DNA of 64,000 nucleotides from Gemmatimonadaceae bacterium (GCA_020852815.1 JADZAN010000003.1:62001-126000), one strand, 5' to 3'; counted from the stretch's first letter, positions 18,040 through 27,116 are shown. The notes: a model not told the origin generated them from the letters alone. Translations and numbers: made by a program.

Positions 18040-19446
18040 TCACTCGATCAGCGCAATCACCACGTCGTTCACGTTGGTCCCGGTCATCCCCGTGCGCAGG
18101 AGCGCCCCCGCGGCGTCGAGCGCGGGATGGGCATCGTGCGTGGCCAGGTCGCGTTCCGGTGAGCGAGCGCTGAGGGCGATGCGCGCCCAGGTTCGTGCGT
18201 CGACGATGGCGCCGGCGGCGTCGGAGGGGCCGTCGCGACCGTCGGTGCCGGCGGAGAGGATGGTGATGCCGCGCCCTTCCGCACCGGCGTCGTGCAGCGC
18301 GCGCGCGGCGGCCAGCGCCAGCTCCTGCGCGCGCCCCCCAACCCCGGGAGTGGCGCCGAGCGCCACGGTGGTCTCCCCGCCCCACATCAGCGCCAGCCGG
18401 CACGGCGTGGTTAGGGGGCCGGCGGGGGTCGGTCGCCCGGGGAGCGAGGCGCGCGCCACCACCGCGGCGCGCGCAATGGCGTCGCCGGTGGAGCGGGCCG
18501 CGCCAGTGATCGGTGTGGGGGCAACGCGCACCGTGATACCGAGCCCGCGCGCTGCCGCCTGCGCCGCGTCGAGCGCGTCGGCATTGCCAAGGATGATCCG
18601 CGGCTCGATGCCGCGCAGCGTCTCGCTGCCGAGCTTTGGAGTTTCCGGCACCTCCCCGGTGAGCGTATGGTCCAGGTAGGTGCGGACCGGATCGGGAATC
18701 GCCGGCCACAGGCGCTGCTGCTGGGCGAGCTCGATGAGGTCGGCGGCGGAGTGGCGATCCGCGCTGCAGGGGCCGGAGGCAATCGACGCCGGGTCGTCGC
18801 CAATGACGTCCGACGCGATGAGGCAGGTGACGCGCGCGCCGGCCCCACCCAGCGCGGCGCCGAGTCGCCCGCCGCCCCAGCGCATGACGCGCTTGCGGAA
18901 GGCGTTCATCACCGCGATGGGGGCGCCGCTGCGGTGCAATCCCTGGAAGAGCGCGAGCATCGCCGCCTCTGGAATTCCCTCCACCGGCGCCGCCATCAGG
19001 CTCGATGCACCCCCCGACAGCAGGACGAAGACATCGTCACCGGGTTGGATGAGCGGCAGCAGGCGCAACACGGCGTCGGCGGCGTGGCCGGAGCCGGCGC
19101 CAGGGAGCGGGTGGTCGCCGACGATGACCGGAAGCGGGTGGGCCGTGGCACCAGTGTCGCTCGTCACGACGAGCCCTCCCTCGACGATGCGTTCCACCGA
19201 GGCGAGGACGTCGATCGTCGCGCGCGCCATCGGCGCTGCCGCCTTGCCCGTGGCGATGATCCATGGCCGGGCCCCCACCGCGATGCCTAACGCCGAGCGA
19301 TCGAGTGCGCGTTCGGTGGCGTCGTACGGATCGGCGCCGCGCACGGCGGCGGCGAAGAGCGACTCGGCCAGCGTGCGCGCGGCGCTGTGCGCCCCTGGCG
19401 CCGGGCGGGAGGGGGTGGGCGGGACGGGGGCGTCGTCGGCGATCAT
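18040..19446 (-). CDS. glycerate 2-kinase (MOFRL/GckA family)
   Basis: 468 residues from ATG at 19446 (MIADDAPVPP); an in-frame start ten codons upstream is possible. Phosphorylates D-glycerate to 2-phosphoglycerate. Landmarks: GKAAAPMA near 75, the VTSDTGATAHPLPVIVGDHP segment, the LLSGGASSL glycine loop, ASDVIGDDPASIASGP, and the C-terminal MOFRL domain (LALMWGGETTVALG, GGRAQELALAAA, SAGTDGRDGPSDAAGAI). Full length. It follows the peroxiredoxin gene on the same strand but is separated from it by a strong terminator. Confidence 0.93.
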   Translation of the reverse strand: MIADDAPVPPTPSRPAPGAHSAARTLAESLFAAAVRGADPYDATERALDRSALGIAVGARPWIIATGKAAAPMARATIDVLASVERIVEGGLVVTSDTGATAHPLPVIVGDHPLPGAGSGHAADAVLRLLPLIQPGDDVFVLLSGGASSLMAAPVEGIPEAAMLALFQGLHRSGAPIAVMNAFRKRVMRWGGGRLGAALGGAGARVTCLIASDVIGDDPASIASGPCSADRHSAADLIELAQQQRLWPAIPDPVRTYLDHTLTGEVPETPKLGSETLRGIEPRIILGNADALDAAQAAARGLGITVRVAPTPITGAARSTGDAIARAAVVARASLPGRPTPAGPLTTPCRLALMWGGETTVALGATPGVGGRAQELALAAARALHDAGAEGRGITILSAGTDGRDGPSDAAGAIVDARTWARIALSARSPERDLATHDAHPALDAAGALLRTGMTGTNVNDVVIALIE

Positions 19447-19472
19447 GGGTGAAACGTACACCCGAGAAGCGT

Positions 19473-19505
19473 GCAACGCCCCGGCGATGGTTGCCGGGGC
19501 GTTGC
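19473..19505 (-). terminator. strong hairpin between the peroxiredoxin and glycerate kinase genes
   Basis: Perfect 13-bp stem GCAACGCCCCGGC/GCCGGGGCGTTGC with a 7-base loop, six bases beyond the peroxiredoxin stop. The following sequence has only a weak T-rich stretch (ACGCTTCTCG), so it may terminate inefficiently. Confidence 0.75.
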
Positions 19506-19510
19506 AGCTG

Positions 19511-20098
19511 TCAGTCCGAACCGCCCGCTGGCGGCGAGAGCCTGTCGATCACGGCACCCAGCTCCGTGTACGCGTCTGCCGACGACTGCCGGAATGGTTG
19601 CGCCTTGTAGGCGATCTTTCCGTCGGGCCCGATCACGTACAGCGAACGGTTGTCGAGCTTGGTGGCGGGCAAGTACGCCCCGTACAGCTGCCCCACCGCA
19701 CCGTCGCCATCGCTGGCAAAGATGAATGGGAAGTTCGCGTCCTTCATCCACGAAACGAGCGCGGTGTCGGGATCGACGCTGATCCCGATGAGGGTCACCT
19801 TCTTCCCCCCATTGAAGAGCGTGGCGTACTGATCACGGTACGCCTCCATCTGGATCGTTCAACCCTTGGTCCGCGCCTTGAAGAAGAAGGCGAGCACCAC
19901 CGTGTTGCCCCTGTACGAGGAGAGCGTGATCGCCTCCTTCATCGGGCCGTCCATCGTGACGCCGCGCAGCGTGAAGTCGGGTGCCAAGTCGCCAACCCTG
20001 GGCCCGGTCTCTGCCTGCTGGGCGACAGCGGCCGACGGCGCGACGGCGAGTGCGATGGCCGCTGCCATCGTCCCGAGCCTGACCGAAGTGAATCGCAT
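19511..20098 (-). CDS. exported peroxiredoxin with in-frame TGA at the peroxidatic position (probable selenoprotein)
   Basis: Read through TGA at 19859-19861 the gene encodes 195 residues from ATG at 20098. Signal peptide 1-27 (MRFTSVRLGTMAAAIALAV, cleavage near AVAQ), then an AhpC/TSA-BCP-like thioredoxin fold: VGDLAPDFTLRGV, VVLAFFFKARTKG-U-TIQMEAYRDQY, LIGISVDPD, YVIGPDGKIAYKA. In cysteine relatives (pattern PKA-TPGCT-E--FRD) the TGA position is the peroxidatic Cys; here it is codon 80. The frame stays open on both sides with no loss of family similarity, and a SECIS-like hairpin follows. Routine gene calling would give two fragments. Alternative: nonsense mutation or base error. Selenocysteine machinery is not in the window. 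Confidence 0.85.
19823..19844 (-). promoter_or_regulatory. SECIS-like hairpin downstream of the in-frame UGA
   Basis: On the coding strand GGCGUAC-CGUGAUCA-GUACGCC forms a perfect 7-bp stem with an 8-base loop. It begins 14 bases after the UGA, so the loop starts 21 bases after it and has G as its second base. This fits the known bacterial SECIS pattern (short stem inside the coding region, loop G among the first two bases, about 16-37 bases from UGA). Confidence 0.75.
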
Positions 20099-20187
20099 GT
20101 GCCTGTCCAAGCGGGTGAGCAGACAAACTGGGGGAGACACGCGGTGATTTGCAACTCGCGACACCGATCGCCGACGTGACCGCGAGA

Positions 20188-20218
20188 GGACACCCGGGTG
20201 TCCGTGTCGGGGACACCC
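20188..20218. promoter_or_regulatory. palindromic activator-type site between divergent genes
   Basis: GGACACCCGGGTGTCC (20188-20203) is a perfect 16-bp palindrome. A further GGACACCC half-site at 20211-20218 makes a second inverted repeat with the GGGTGTCC at 20196 (7-base spacer). It lies about 80-95 bases upstream of the expected start of the sigma54-type promoter at 20257, the usual place for an enhancer-binding protein, and 90 bases from the divergent peroxiredoxin gene. Confidence 0.6.
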
Positions 20219-20256
20219 GTCGACGTAAGTCGTTGCGGCGCAAGAGCGGGACAGTC

Positions 20257-20270
20257 GGCACGCCCCGTGC
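20257..20270 (+). promoter_or_regulatory. sigma54-type -24/-12 promoter
   Basis: GGCACGCCCCGTGC: GG at 20257-20258 and GC at 20269-20270 with exactly ten bases between, matching the GG-N10-GC rule of RpoN promoters (consensus TGGCACG-N4-TTGC). It lies 42 bases upstream of the lipoprotein ATG, leaving room for a leader of about 30 bases that contains the GGAGGG ribosome site. Confidence 0.6.
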
Positions 20271-20311
20271 CCTTCCGGACGACAACCACCATGCCCCCAC
20301 CGGAGGGTTCC

Positions 20312-20902
20312 ATGTCGATCTCTCGTGCGTTCGAATCCGCGGGTCGCGTAGCTGCCACCGTCGCCACCATCGCCATCGTTGCGCTCGCCGCGTGCGGCGG
20401 GAAGGAGCAGACGGCGGCGCTCGACCAGGCGCTGCGCAACGATCTCTCGTTGGCCTCGCAGGCACAGCCGTACCAGCCGCAGATGTACGTCTCGCCCACC
20501 GAGCAGGGATACGGCTATCCGCCGCAGGGGTACTACCCGCAGGGTTACTACCCGCAGCAGGGGTACCCGCCGCAGTACTATCCGCAGCCGGTGTATCAGC
20601 AGGCGCCGCAGCAGGTGGTGTATCGTCAGGCGCCGGCGCCGCGCGTGATTCGTCGCGCCCCCGCGCCGGCGAGCGAGCCGGTGTACACCAGCGCCGGCTC
20701 GGCCAACGGCGGCGGCGGTGTCTACGGCGAGGAGCCGGTCGTGAAGCACACCAAGCGCGACGCGATCATCGGTGCGGCTGCCGGCGCCGCGATTGGCGTG
20801 GCCAGCACGCGCAACACCCTCAAGGGGGCCATCATCGGCGCGGCGGCTGGCGGGCTGCTGGGTGCCGTGTACGGCGAGAAGATCGACGTGCGCCGGCGCT
20901 AG
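20312..20902 (+). CDS. glycine-zipper lipoprotein with a Tyr/Pro/Gln-rich repeat region
   Basis: 196 residues from ATG at 20312, chosen for the GGAGGG ribosome site five bases upstream. Lipobox LAAC, Cys 28 or nearby. A low-complexity region of YPPQGYY-type repeats (about residues 60-115) precedes a C-terminal glycine zipper with two similar hydrophobic segments (IIGAAAGAAIGV and AIIGAAAGGLLGAVYG), as in YMGG-like/Rick_17kDa envelope lipoproteins. Probably an outer-membrane or periplasmic stress lipoprotein. Preceded by a sigma54-type promoter and palindromic site. Confidence 0.85.
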   Translation: MSISRAFESAGRVAATVATIAIVALAACGGKEQTAALDQALRNDLSLASQAQPYQPQMYVSPTEQGYGYPPQGYYPQGYYPQQGYPPQYYPQPVYQQAPQQVVYRQAPAPRVIRRAPAPASEPVYTSAGSANGGGGVYGEEPVVKHTKRDAIIGAAAGAAIGVASTRNTLKGAIIGAAAGGLLGAVYGEKIDVRRR

Positions 20903-20930
20903 ACGTCGTGACGCAGGCGCGGTCGCCGGC

Positions 20931-21030
20931 GCCTAACGCGCGCTCGCGACGGTCGCGCCTGACGAGCGCGCGCCTGACGGTCGCGCCTGACGAGCGCGCC
21001 TGACGAGCGCGCCTGACGCGCGCGGGCGCG
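20931..21030. repeat. degenerate CGCGCCTGACGAG tandem repeat between convergent genes
   Basis: Five or six imperfect copies of a 10-13 base unit containing CGCCTGACG fill the gap between the lipoprotein and the lipid kinase genes. Confidence 0.75.
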
Positions 21031-21037
21031 CACCAGC

Positions 21038-21066
21038 GGGGCGGGGGCGACGGTCGCTCCCGCCCC
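21038..21066. terminator. GC-rich hairpin between convergent genes
   Basis: GGGGCGGGGGCGA pairs with TCGCTCCCGCCCC (one mismatch, very short loop). It lies 11 bases beyond the lipid kinase stop at 21077 on the minus strand and could serve both genes. No T-tract. Confidence 0.5.
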
Positions 21067-21076
21067 GTGTTGCATC

Positions 21077-22036
21077 TCAGGACGGAACCGCCAGCCGCAA
21101 CGCCTGTCGGTGGCAGCGCACCGTGACGGTGCAGCCGCGCGCGCGGTGCAGTTCGCCGTCAGCGTCAAAGATGGGAGGGCTGTCGAACGTGAGCGTCGCC
21201 TCGCGCACCGAGCGAATGTCGACCTCCGGCGAGCGCGTATGGGTCCCCCGCGTGACACCGGCAAAGACCACGGCTCGGCGCAGCGCCGGGGCATCGGCCA
21301 CGCACACCAGGTCGAGCGCGCCGTCGTCGAGCCGAGCGCCGGGAGCAATGCGGAAGCCGCCGCCGAAGCGCGGCCCGTTGGCGAAGATGACGGCGAGGTA
21401 GTGTTTGCCCGGGGTTGTGGCGCCGCCCACCCGGACGTCGGCCACGATCCCGGGATAGCCGAGGAGCATCCGGGCCGCGGTGAACAGGTAGACGGCGTGC
21501 CCGCGCAGCCAGCGCACGCGCTGCGTTCCCTCGAGCACCGCGGCGTCGAAGCCAAAGCCGAGGCAGTTGACGAAGTGCACGCCGTCGGCCTCGCCGACGT
21601 CGATGCGCCGTTCCCCAACCCCCATCGCGATCTCGATCGCCCCCTCGAGGTCGTGCGCAGGGATCCCCGTCGCCCAGGCCAGGTCGTTCCCCGTCCCCGC
21701 CGCGAGAAGCGCCAGCCGCGGCCGTTCCCCCATCACCCGCGCCGCCATGATCCCGCGGACCACGTTTCCCCACGTCCCGTCGCCGCCTAACGCGGCGATG
21801 GTCGCCACCCCCTGCTCGGCGGCCTCGCGCGCCAGGTCGAACTCCTCGCCGGCGTGCGTCGTCAGCCGCAACTCGACGGCCAGCGTCCCTCCCGACCGCG
21901 CCACCGCCGACTCGACGATCGTACGAAGGCGCGGGATCAGACGCGCCCCACGCCCGCGCCCCGCGGCCGGGTTGGCGATGACCACAACGGGCGGCGTGTC
22001 GGATCGGGGGGCGTCGGAACGCGGGGCGGCAGGCAT
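21077..22036 (-). CDS. diacylglycerol/lipid kinase, YegS-DagK family
   Basis: 319 residues. ATP-dependent lipid kinase: ANPAAGRGRG near 21, the catalytic-domain signature LGGDGTWGNVV (about 83-93), AAGTGNDLAWATG, and the second-domain motif with VNCLGFGFDAAV. C-terminal SPPIFDADGELHRA places the conserved acidic residues typical of diacylglycerol or phosphatidylglycerol-type kinases. Substrate cannot be decided from sequence. Follows aconitase on the same strand beyond a strong terminator. Confidence 0.9.
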   Translation of the reverse strand: MPAAPRSDAPRSDTPPVVVIANPAAGRGRGARLIPRLRTIVESAVARSGGTLAVELRLTTHAGEEFDLAREAAEQGVATIAALGGDGTWGNVVRGIMAARVMGERPRLALLAAGTGNDLAWATGIPAHDLEGAIEIAMGVGERRIDVGEADGVHFVNCLGFGFDAAVLEGTQRVRWLRGHAVYLFTAARMLLGYPGIVADVRVGGATTPGKHYLAVIFANGPRFGGGFRIAPGARLDDGALDLVCVADAPALRRAVVFAGVTRGTHTRSPEVDIRSVREATLTFDSPPIFDADGELHRARGCTVTVRCHRQALRLAVPS

Positions 22037-22042
22037 GGCGAC

Positions 22043-22082
22043 GAAACAAACACGGCGCCACTCCCCGGGGGAATGGCGCCGT
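22043..22082 (-). terminator. intrinsic terminator after aconitase
   Basis: On the minus strand ACGGCGCCA/TGGCGCCGT (9 bp, extended by a C/G-rich inner stem) is followed by GTTTGTTTCG. It lies 28 bases beyond the aconitase stop. Confidence 0.85.
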
Positions 22083-22109
22083 GCCGATCGGCGTTGCGCG
22101 GCTCGCCGG

Positions 22110-24860
22110 CTACCGCCCGCTCACCAGTTGTCGCAACACGTACGGCAGGATCCCGCCGTTGCGGTAGTACTGCAGCTCCTCGGGGGTGTCGATGCGCGAG
22201 CGCACCGCAAAGCGCGTCTCGTTCCCGTCAGCGGCACGCGCCACCACCGTCAGCGTGGCGCGCGGCGTCATCCCCTCGCCCAGCCCCTCGATGGTGTACG
22301 CCTCGAAGCCGGTGAGCCCCAGCGATTGGCGCGTGGCCCCATCGGCAAACTCCAGCGGGATCACGCCCATCCCCACCAGGTTGGAGCGATGGATACGCTC
22401 GAACGACTCGGCGATGACGGCGCGCACGCCGAGGAGTGCCGTCCCCTTGGCCGCCCAGTCGCGCGACGACCCGGTCCCGTACTCCTTGCCGGCGATGATG
22501 ATCAGCGTCGTCCCCGCCGCCTTGTACCCTTCGCTCGCCTCGAAGAACGAGGTGGGCGCCGCGTCGCTCGTGGTGCGCGTCCACCACCCTTCCATTCCCG
22601 GCGTCAGCTCGTTCTTGAGGCGGATGTTGGCAAAGGTGCCGCGCATCATCACCTCGTGGTTGCCGCGCCGCGCGCCGTACGAGTTGAAGTCCTTCTTCGG
22701 CACGCCTAACGACAGGAGCCACTGCCCGGCCGGGCTCTTCTCGGCGATCGACCCCGCGGGGGAGATGTGGTCCGTCGTGATCGAGTCGCCGAACATCCCC
22801 AGGACGCGCGCGCCGGCAATTGGCTGCACCCCGGGCGGCGTCATCGTCATGCCCGTGAAGTACGGCGGATGCTTCACGTAGGTGGAGGCGTCGTCCCACG
22901 CGTAGCGCGACCCCGTGGGGATGCGGATGGCCTGCCACTGCGCGTCCCCGGCAAAGACGTCGCCGTATTCCTTCTCGAACTGCTCGCGCTTGACCGACGA
23001 CAGCACCACGTCCTCGACCTCCTTCGCACTGGGCCAGATCTCGCGCAGGAAGACCGGGCCGTCGGTGCCAATGCCGATCGGTTCGCGGTCGAAGTCGATG
23101 TCCATGCGCCCGGCCAGCGCGTAGGCCACCACGAGCGGCGGCGACGCCAGGTAGTTGAAGCGCGTCTGCGGATTCACGCGCCCCTCGAAGTTGCGGTTCC
23201 CCGAGAGGACTGCGGCCACAGTCAGCTTCCCGTCATCGATCGCCTTCGAGATCGGCTCGGGGAGCGGGCCGGAGTTGCCGATGCACGTGGTGCAGCCGTA
23301 GCCCACGATCTGGAAGCCTAACGCGTCGAGCGCCGGCTGCACGCCGGCCTTGTCGAAGTAGTCGCGCACCACCTTGGAGCCCGGGGCGAGCGAGGTCTTG
23401 ACCCACGGCTTGCTCGTGAGCCCCCGCGCCGACGCCTTCTGCGCCAGCAGCCCCGCGGCGAGCATCACGCTCGGGTTGGAGGTGTTGGTGCACGAGGTGA
23501 TCGCGGCAATGACGACCGCACCGTCCTTGAGCGCGAAGCGCTGCCCGCGCCACTCGCAGGGGACGCCGGCGTTCTCGTGGGTCGGTCCCTCGCCCTCCAT
23601 CACCGCCACGGCCGTCCCTTCACCCTTGCCCTTGGCCGCCGCCTGCTGCTCGCGATGCGCGCGCAGCGACTCGGTGTAGTTGGCCTTGACCGCGGTGAGC
23701 GGGATGCGATCCTGCGGACGCTTGGGGCCCGCCAGCGACGGGACCACGGTCGACAGGTCGAGCTCGAGCGTGTCGGTGAAGATCGGCTCGGCCATCCCGT
23801 CCTCGCGGAAAAGCCCCTGCGCCCTGGTGTACGCCTCGACCAGTTGCACCTGCTCCTCGCTGCGCCCCGAGAGGCGCAGGTACTTGAGCGTCTCGTGGTC
23901 CACCGGGAAGAAGCCCATCGTGGCACCGTATTCCGGCGCCATGTTGGCGATCGTCGCGCGGTCGGCCAGCGCCAGCGAGGAGAGCCCGTCGCCATAGTAC
24001 TCGACGAACTTCCCCACGACCTTCTTCTTGCGCAGCATCTCGGTGCAGGTGAGCACCAGGTCGGTCGCCGTTGCGCCTGTCGGGAGCTTTCCCGTGAGCT
24101 TGAAGCCGACAACGTCGGGAATGAGCATCGACACCGGCTGCCCCAGCATCGCCGCCTCGGCCTCGATCCCCCCCACGCCCCAGCCAAGAACGCCGAGGCC
24201 GTTGATCATCGTCGTGTGCGAGTCGGTGCCCACCAACGAGTCGCAGTAGGCGAGCCGTTCCCCGTCCTGCGCCGCGGTGAACACCACCTGTCCCAGGTAC
24301 TCGAGGTTCACCTGGTGGCAGATCCCGGTTCCCGGCGGAACGACGCGGAAGTTGCGCATCGCCTCCTGTCCCCAGCGCAGGAACTGGTAGCGCTCGGAGT
24401 TGCGCTCGTATTCCAGGTTCACGTTGAGGAGGAAGGCGGCCTCGGTCCCGTACTCGTCCACCTGCACCGAGTGGTCGATCACGAGGTCGACCGGCTGCAA
24501 CGGGTTGATCCTGGTGGGGTCGCCGCCGAGCGTGGCGATCGCGTCGCGCATCGCCGCCAGGTCGACCACGCACGGCACGCCGGTGAAGTCCTGCAACAGG
24601 ACGCGCGCCGTGCGGAACGCAATCTCCTTGTCGACCGGCTGCTTCACGTTCCAGTTGGCCAGCGTCTCGATGTCCCCCTTCTTCACGAAGGCCCCGTCCT
24701 CGCCGCGGAGGAGGTTCTCCAGCAGGACCTTGAGGGAGAAGGGGAGACGGTCGACGTTGCCGTTCGACAGCGCCCGCAGCGCATCGAGGCGGAACATCGT
24801 GTACGACCGTGGGCCAACGGTAAGGGTGGCCTTGCTGCCGAATGAGTTCGGATGGGTCAT
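22110..24860 (-). CDS. acnA: aconitate hydratase A
   Basis: 916 residues from ATG at 24860 ([10 protein letters not shown]). Citrate-isocitrate isomerase of the TCA cycle. [4Fe-4S] cysteines 457 ([11 protein letters not shown]), 523 and 526 ([13 protein letters not shown]). Other aconitase signatures: [22 protein letters not shown] (about 210-231), [32 protein letters not shown], and the C-terminal swivel domain. A Lys/Gly/Glu-rich insert (about 405-435) looks like a species-specific loop. Monocistronic, with its own terminator. Confidence 0.97.
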   Translation of the reverse strand: MTHPNSFGSKATLTVGPRSYTMFRLDALRALSNGNVDRLPFSLKVLLENLLRGEDGAFVKKGDIETLANWNVKQPVDKEIAFRTARVLLQDFTGVPCVVDLAAMRDAIATLGGDPTRINPLQPVDLVIDHSVQVDEYGTEAAFLLNVNLEYERNSERYQFLRWGQEAMRNFRVVPPGTGICHQVNLEYLGQVVFTAAQDGERLAYCDSLVGTDSHTTMINGLGVLGWGVGGIEAEAAMLGQPVSMLIPDVVGFKLTGKLPTGATATDLVLTCTEMLRKKKVVGKFVEYYGDGLSSLALADRATIANMAPEYGATMGFFPVDHETLKYLRLSGRSEEQVQLVEAYTRAQGLFREDGMAEPIFTDTLELDLSTVVPSLAGPKRPQDRIPLTAVKANYTESLRAHREQQAAAKGKGEGTAVAVMEGEGPTHENAGVPCEWRGQRFALKDGAVVIAAITSCTNTSNPSVMLAAGLLAQKASARGLTSKPWVKTSLAPGSKVVRDYFDKAGVQPALDALGFQIVGYGCTTCIGNSGPLPEPISKAIDDGKLTVAAVLSGNRNFEGRVNPQTRFNYLASPPLVVAYALAGRMDIDFDREPIGIGTDGPVFLREIWPSAKEVEDVVLSSVKREQFEKEYGDVFAGDAQWQAIRIPTGSRYAWDDASTYVKHPPYFTGMTMTPPGVQPIAGARVLGMFGDSITTDHISPAGSIAEKSPAGQWLLSLGVPKKDFNSYGARRGNHEVMMRGTFANIRLKNELTPGMEGWWTRTTSDAAPTSFFEASEGYKAAGTTLIIIAGKEYGTGSSRDWAAKGTALLGVRAVIAESFERIHRSNLVGMGVIPLEFADGATRQSLGLTGFEAYTIEGLGEGMTPRATLTVVARAADGNETRFAVRSRIDTPEELQYYRNGGILPYVLRQLVSGR

Positions 24861-25120
24861 GGTCTCATCACGCAGATGAGGGCACCGCACGCCGCGGCGC
24901 AGTGAGTCACGGAGCCACTGGCGGCGGCACGCGGCCCCCGCCAGGCTGCGAGTAATGTAGCGCGATGTTGCCAAGTATCGGTCGCCGGGCCGCGCACGGC
25001 CATCACGCCCTCACGTGACGGCGCGGTAGATTCCTCCCGCGCCGGAGGGCTGCGTGGTGATCCCTCCGGCTGTGGGCGGTCGCCTCTCCCCGCCCGCGAA
25101 CTCGTCGCCCCGGGGAACCG
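24861..25120. other. divergent intergenic region, acnA / M20 peptidase
   Basis: 260 bases between divergent genes that must hold both promoters. I see GC-rich sequence with no convincing -35/-10 pair, operator or small gene. Confidence 0.4.
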
Positions 25121-26182
25121 ATGTCGGTTGAACATTCGCTCGAAGCGCAGGTCGCGGAACTCGCCATTCGGTTGATGGCGGTGGAATCGACGAGCGGGCA
25201 CGAGCAGGCGGTCGTCACCGTTGCCGAGCAGCTCCTGGCCAGTCGCGGCTGGCGCACGGAACGGATTGCCGTGGGCAATGGACGCGACGCGATCCTTGCA
25301 CAGGTGCACGACGAGGCGGTCGTCACGCTCTCCACGCACCTCGACACGGTCCCGCCGTACATCCCGCCGCGTCTCGATGGCGACACGCTGCACGGGCGCG
25401 GGGCCTGCGACGCCAAGGGCATTGCCGCGTCGATGATCCTGGCGGCGGAACGGTTGCGCGCGCGCGATGTCCCCGTCGCCCTGCTGTTCGTCGTTGGGGA
25501 AGAGACGACGCACGACGGCGCCCACGCCGCCAACGCCCATCCCACCGCATCACGCATCCTGATCAACGGCGAGCCCACGGAGAGCACGCTGGCGGTGGGG
25601 ACCAAGGGGGCGATGCGGGCGCTGGTGCGCACGACCGGTCGCGCCGCGCACTCGGCCTATCCGGAGATGGGGCACTCGGCCACGCGCGACCTGGTGCAGC
25701 TCCTTGCCACGCTCGACGACGTGGAGTGGCCGACCGATCCGGTGCTTGGTCCAACGACGGTCAACATCGGGATGCTTGGCGGCGGCGTGGCCGACAACGT
25801 CATGGCGCCGTCGGCCGAGGCGCGCCTCATGCTCAGGCTCGTTACCCCGCCCGCCGATGTGTGGCCCCTCGTGACGCGGTGGGTTGGTGATCGCGCCACG
25901 GTGGAGCAGGGAATCACCGTTCCCCCGGTGCGACTCGGCACGCTCCCCGGTTTCCCGACGAGCGTGGCCGCGTTCGCCACCGACATCCCCGCGCTCACGA
26001 ACTGGGGGACGCCCTACCTGTTCGGCCCCGGCTCCATCCACGTGGCGCACACCGCGCACGAGCACGTGTCGGTGCGCGAACTCGCCGCGGCGGTGGACGC
26101 CTACGAGCGCATTGCGCTCGCCGCGCTGGAGCGCGAGGGACTAACGGACTACTTGCCGCCGAGCCAGAGCCAGAGTCCGTAG
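25121..26182 (+). CDS. M20-family metallopeptidase/deacylase (ArgE/DapE/ACY1-like)
   Basis: 353 residues. Di-zinc hydrolase: STHLDTVP (His 73), GRGACDAKG with bridging Asp 97, VVGEETTHDG with Glu 127/128, the GEPTEST loop near 150, a dimerisation lid containing RTTGRAAHSAYPEMG, and the C-terminal ligand region GPGSIHVAHTAHEHV. The family removes acyl or amino-acid groups from N-acyl amino acids and short peptides. ArgE, DapE, LysK and carboxypeptidase G2-like roles cannot be separated by eye. Its last 34 bases overlap the convergent gene downstream. Confidence 0.88.
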   Translation: MSVEHSLEAQVAELAIRLMAVESTSGHEQAVVTVAEQLLASRGWRTERIAVGNGRDAILAQVHDEAVVTLSTHLDTVPPYIPPRLDGDTLHGRGACDAKGIAASMILAAERLRARDVPVALLFVVGEETTHDGAHAANAHPTASRILINGEPTESTLAVGTKGAMRALVRTTGRAAHSAYPEMGHSATRDLVQLLATLDDVEWPTDPVLGPTTVNIGMLGGGVADNVMAPSAEARLMLRLVTPPADVWPLVTRWVGDRATVEQGITVPPVRLGTLPGFPTSVAAFATDIPALTNWGTPYLFGPGSIHVAHTAHEHVSVRELAAAVDAYERIALAALEREGLTDYLPPSQSQSP

Positions 26183-26571
26183 ACGCCAACGCCGAGCCCG
26201 CCGACCGCGATCACCGTCCCGGCGTCGCCGCCGATGATGACGCCACCCAGGAAGGCCGCGCTGCCAACGATCGTGAGCGCCATTCCACGCGTGGCGCGGG
26301 GCGAGGCCACCACCGGCGGAGTGAGCGGCGCGTCGCCCTGGCGCACATCGAGCCCGGCGATTGTAGCCCTGACCCGCGGCCCAGTCTCGGGCGTGGCGCG
26401 CGATTCGGCCGCCGGAGTCGCGGGACGGCTGGGCGCACTCACGACACGCTCGGTTGCGCTTTGAACATCGCGCAGGTCGCTCGCGGCGATCTGGGCAGCG
26501 ACTACGGCCGGGGCAGCAGCCAGGAGGGTGGCGCCAAGCGAGAGGCGGACGAGCAGAGTGCGCACAGTCAT
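26149..26571 (-). CDS. exported hypothetical protein with a C-terminal membrane hairpin
   Basis: 140 residues from ATG at 26571. Signal peptide (MTVRTLLVRLSLGATLLAA, cleavage near VVAAQ), an Ala/Pro/Thr-rich middle, and two C-terminal hydrophobic segments (GMALTIVGSAAFLGGVIIGG and TVIAVGGLGVGVYGLWLWLG). No family recognised. It overlaps the convergent M20 gene by 34 bases at the 3' ends. A membrane or periplasmic location is inferred. Confidence 0.65.
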   Translation of the reverse strand: MTVRTLLVRLSLGATLLAAAPAVVAAQIAASDLRDVQSATERVVSAPSRPATPAAESRATPETGPRVRATIAGLDVRQGDAPLTPPVVASPRATRGMALTIVGSAAFLGGVIIGGDAGTVIAVGGLGVGVYGLWLWLGGK

Positions 26572-26797
26572 GAGAGCGTGGGGTGAGAGGCTGGGAGTCT
26601 GCCCTGCGTTGCGAGCGAGAAAACTACGAGAGTGATACCTTGCGACCAACGCGCGAGGTTCCGAAGGGCCAGCGCATCCGGATCGTGCAAAGACTTTCGT
26701 TCGCGCGTTCTCGCCGGTGTCCGCGACGAACTTGCTGGCGGCCCCGAGCGATCGCGCGCTATTATTTCCCCCCCAACACCGCCTCACGAGAGAAGGA

Positions 26798-27031
26798 ATG
26801 CCGACGCCTCCCGCCAAGATCCGGAAGCAGTACACCAACGCCGACTACCCCGAAGTCCTGCTGCGCTTCGAGGACGGTCACGAGATTCGCATCCAGAAGG
26901 GGTCGACCAAGTCGTTCGACTGCTATCCGGGCGAGCGGATCAAGATCCTCGCGAAGTACGATCCGACCTCCGACGAGCGCGAGAAGGTCGACACGCTGCG
27001 CGCCGAGCAGTTCCCGGACGCGGTGGCGTGA
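26798..27031 (+). CDS. small conserved-looking hypothetical protein
   Basis: 77 residues from ATG at 26798, preceded by the ribosome site GAGAAGGA. Sequence MPTPPAKIRKQYTNADYP continues with LLRFEDGHEIRIQKGSTK and a KILAKYDPTSDEREKVDTL tail. Soluble and charged, probably one small beta-domain and a helix. No family recognised. The 226 bases upstream (26572-26797) contain a TATTAT near 26761 that could be a -10 element, but no matching -35. Confidence 0.75.
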   Translation: MPTPPAKIRKQYTNADYPEVLLRFEDGHEIRIQKGSTKSFDCYPGERIKILAKYDPTSDEREKVDTLRAEQFPDAVA

Positions 27032-27116
27032 CCCGGCAGGGCGCTTCGGCAGCCCTGACGAAGTTGTGGCTGGCGGCTGGTGCGCGCGGCGCCCAGTCGC
27101 CGGCGCGCTCCACGCC

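Noticed and set aside
19859-19861. Simple pseudogene explanation for the TGA in the peroxiredoxin
   Set aside because: Not excluded, but less likely: the frame is intact on both sides, the stop replaces exactly the catalytic Cys, and a SECIS-like hairpin sits at the right distance.
20099-20187. Sigma54 promoter for the peroxiredoxin gene on the minus strand (GG-N11-GC ending TTGCAAA)
   Set aside because: The spacing is one base too long, so it is mentioned only as a weak possibility.
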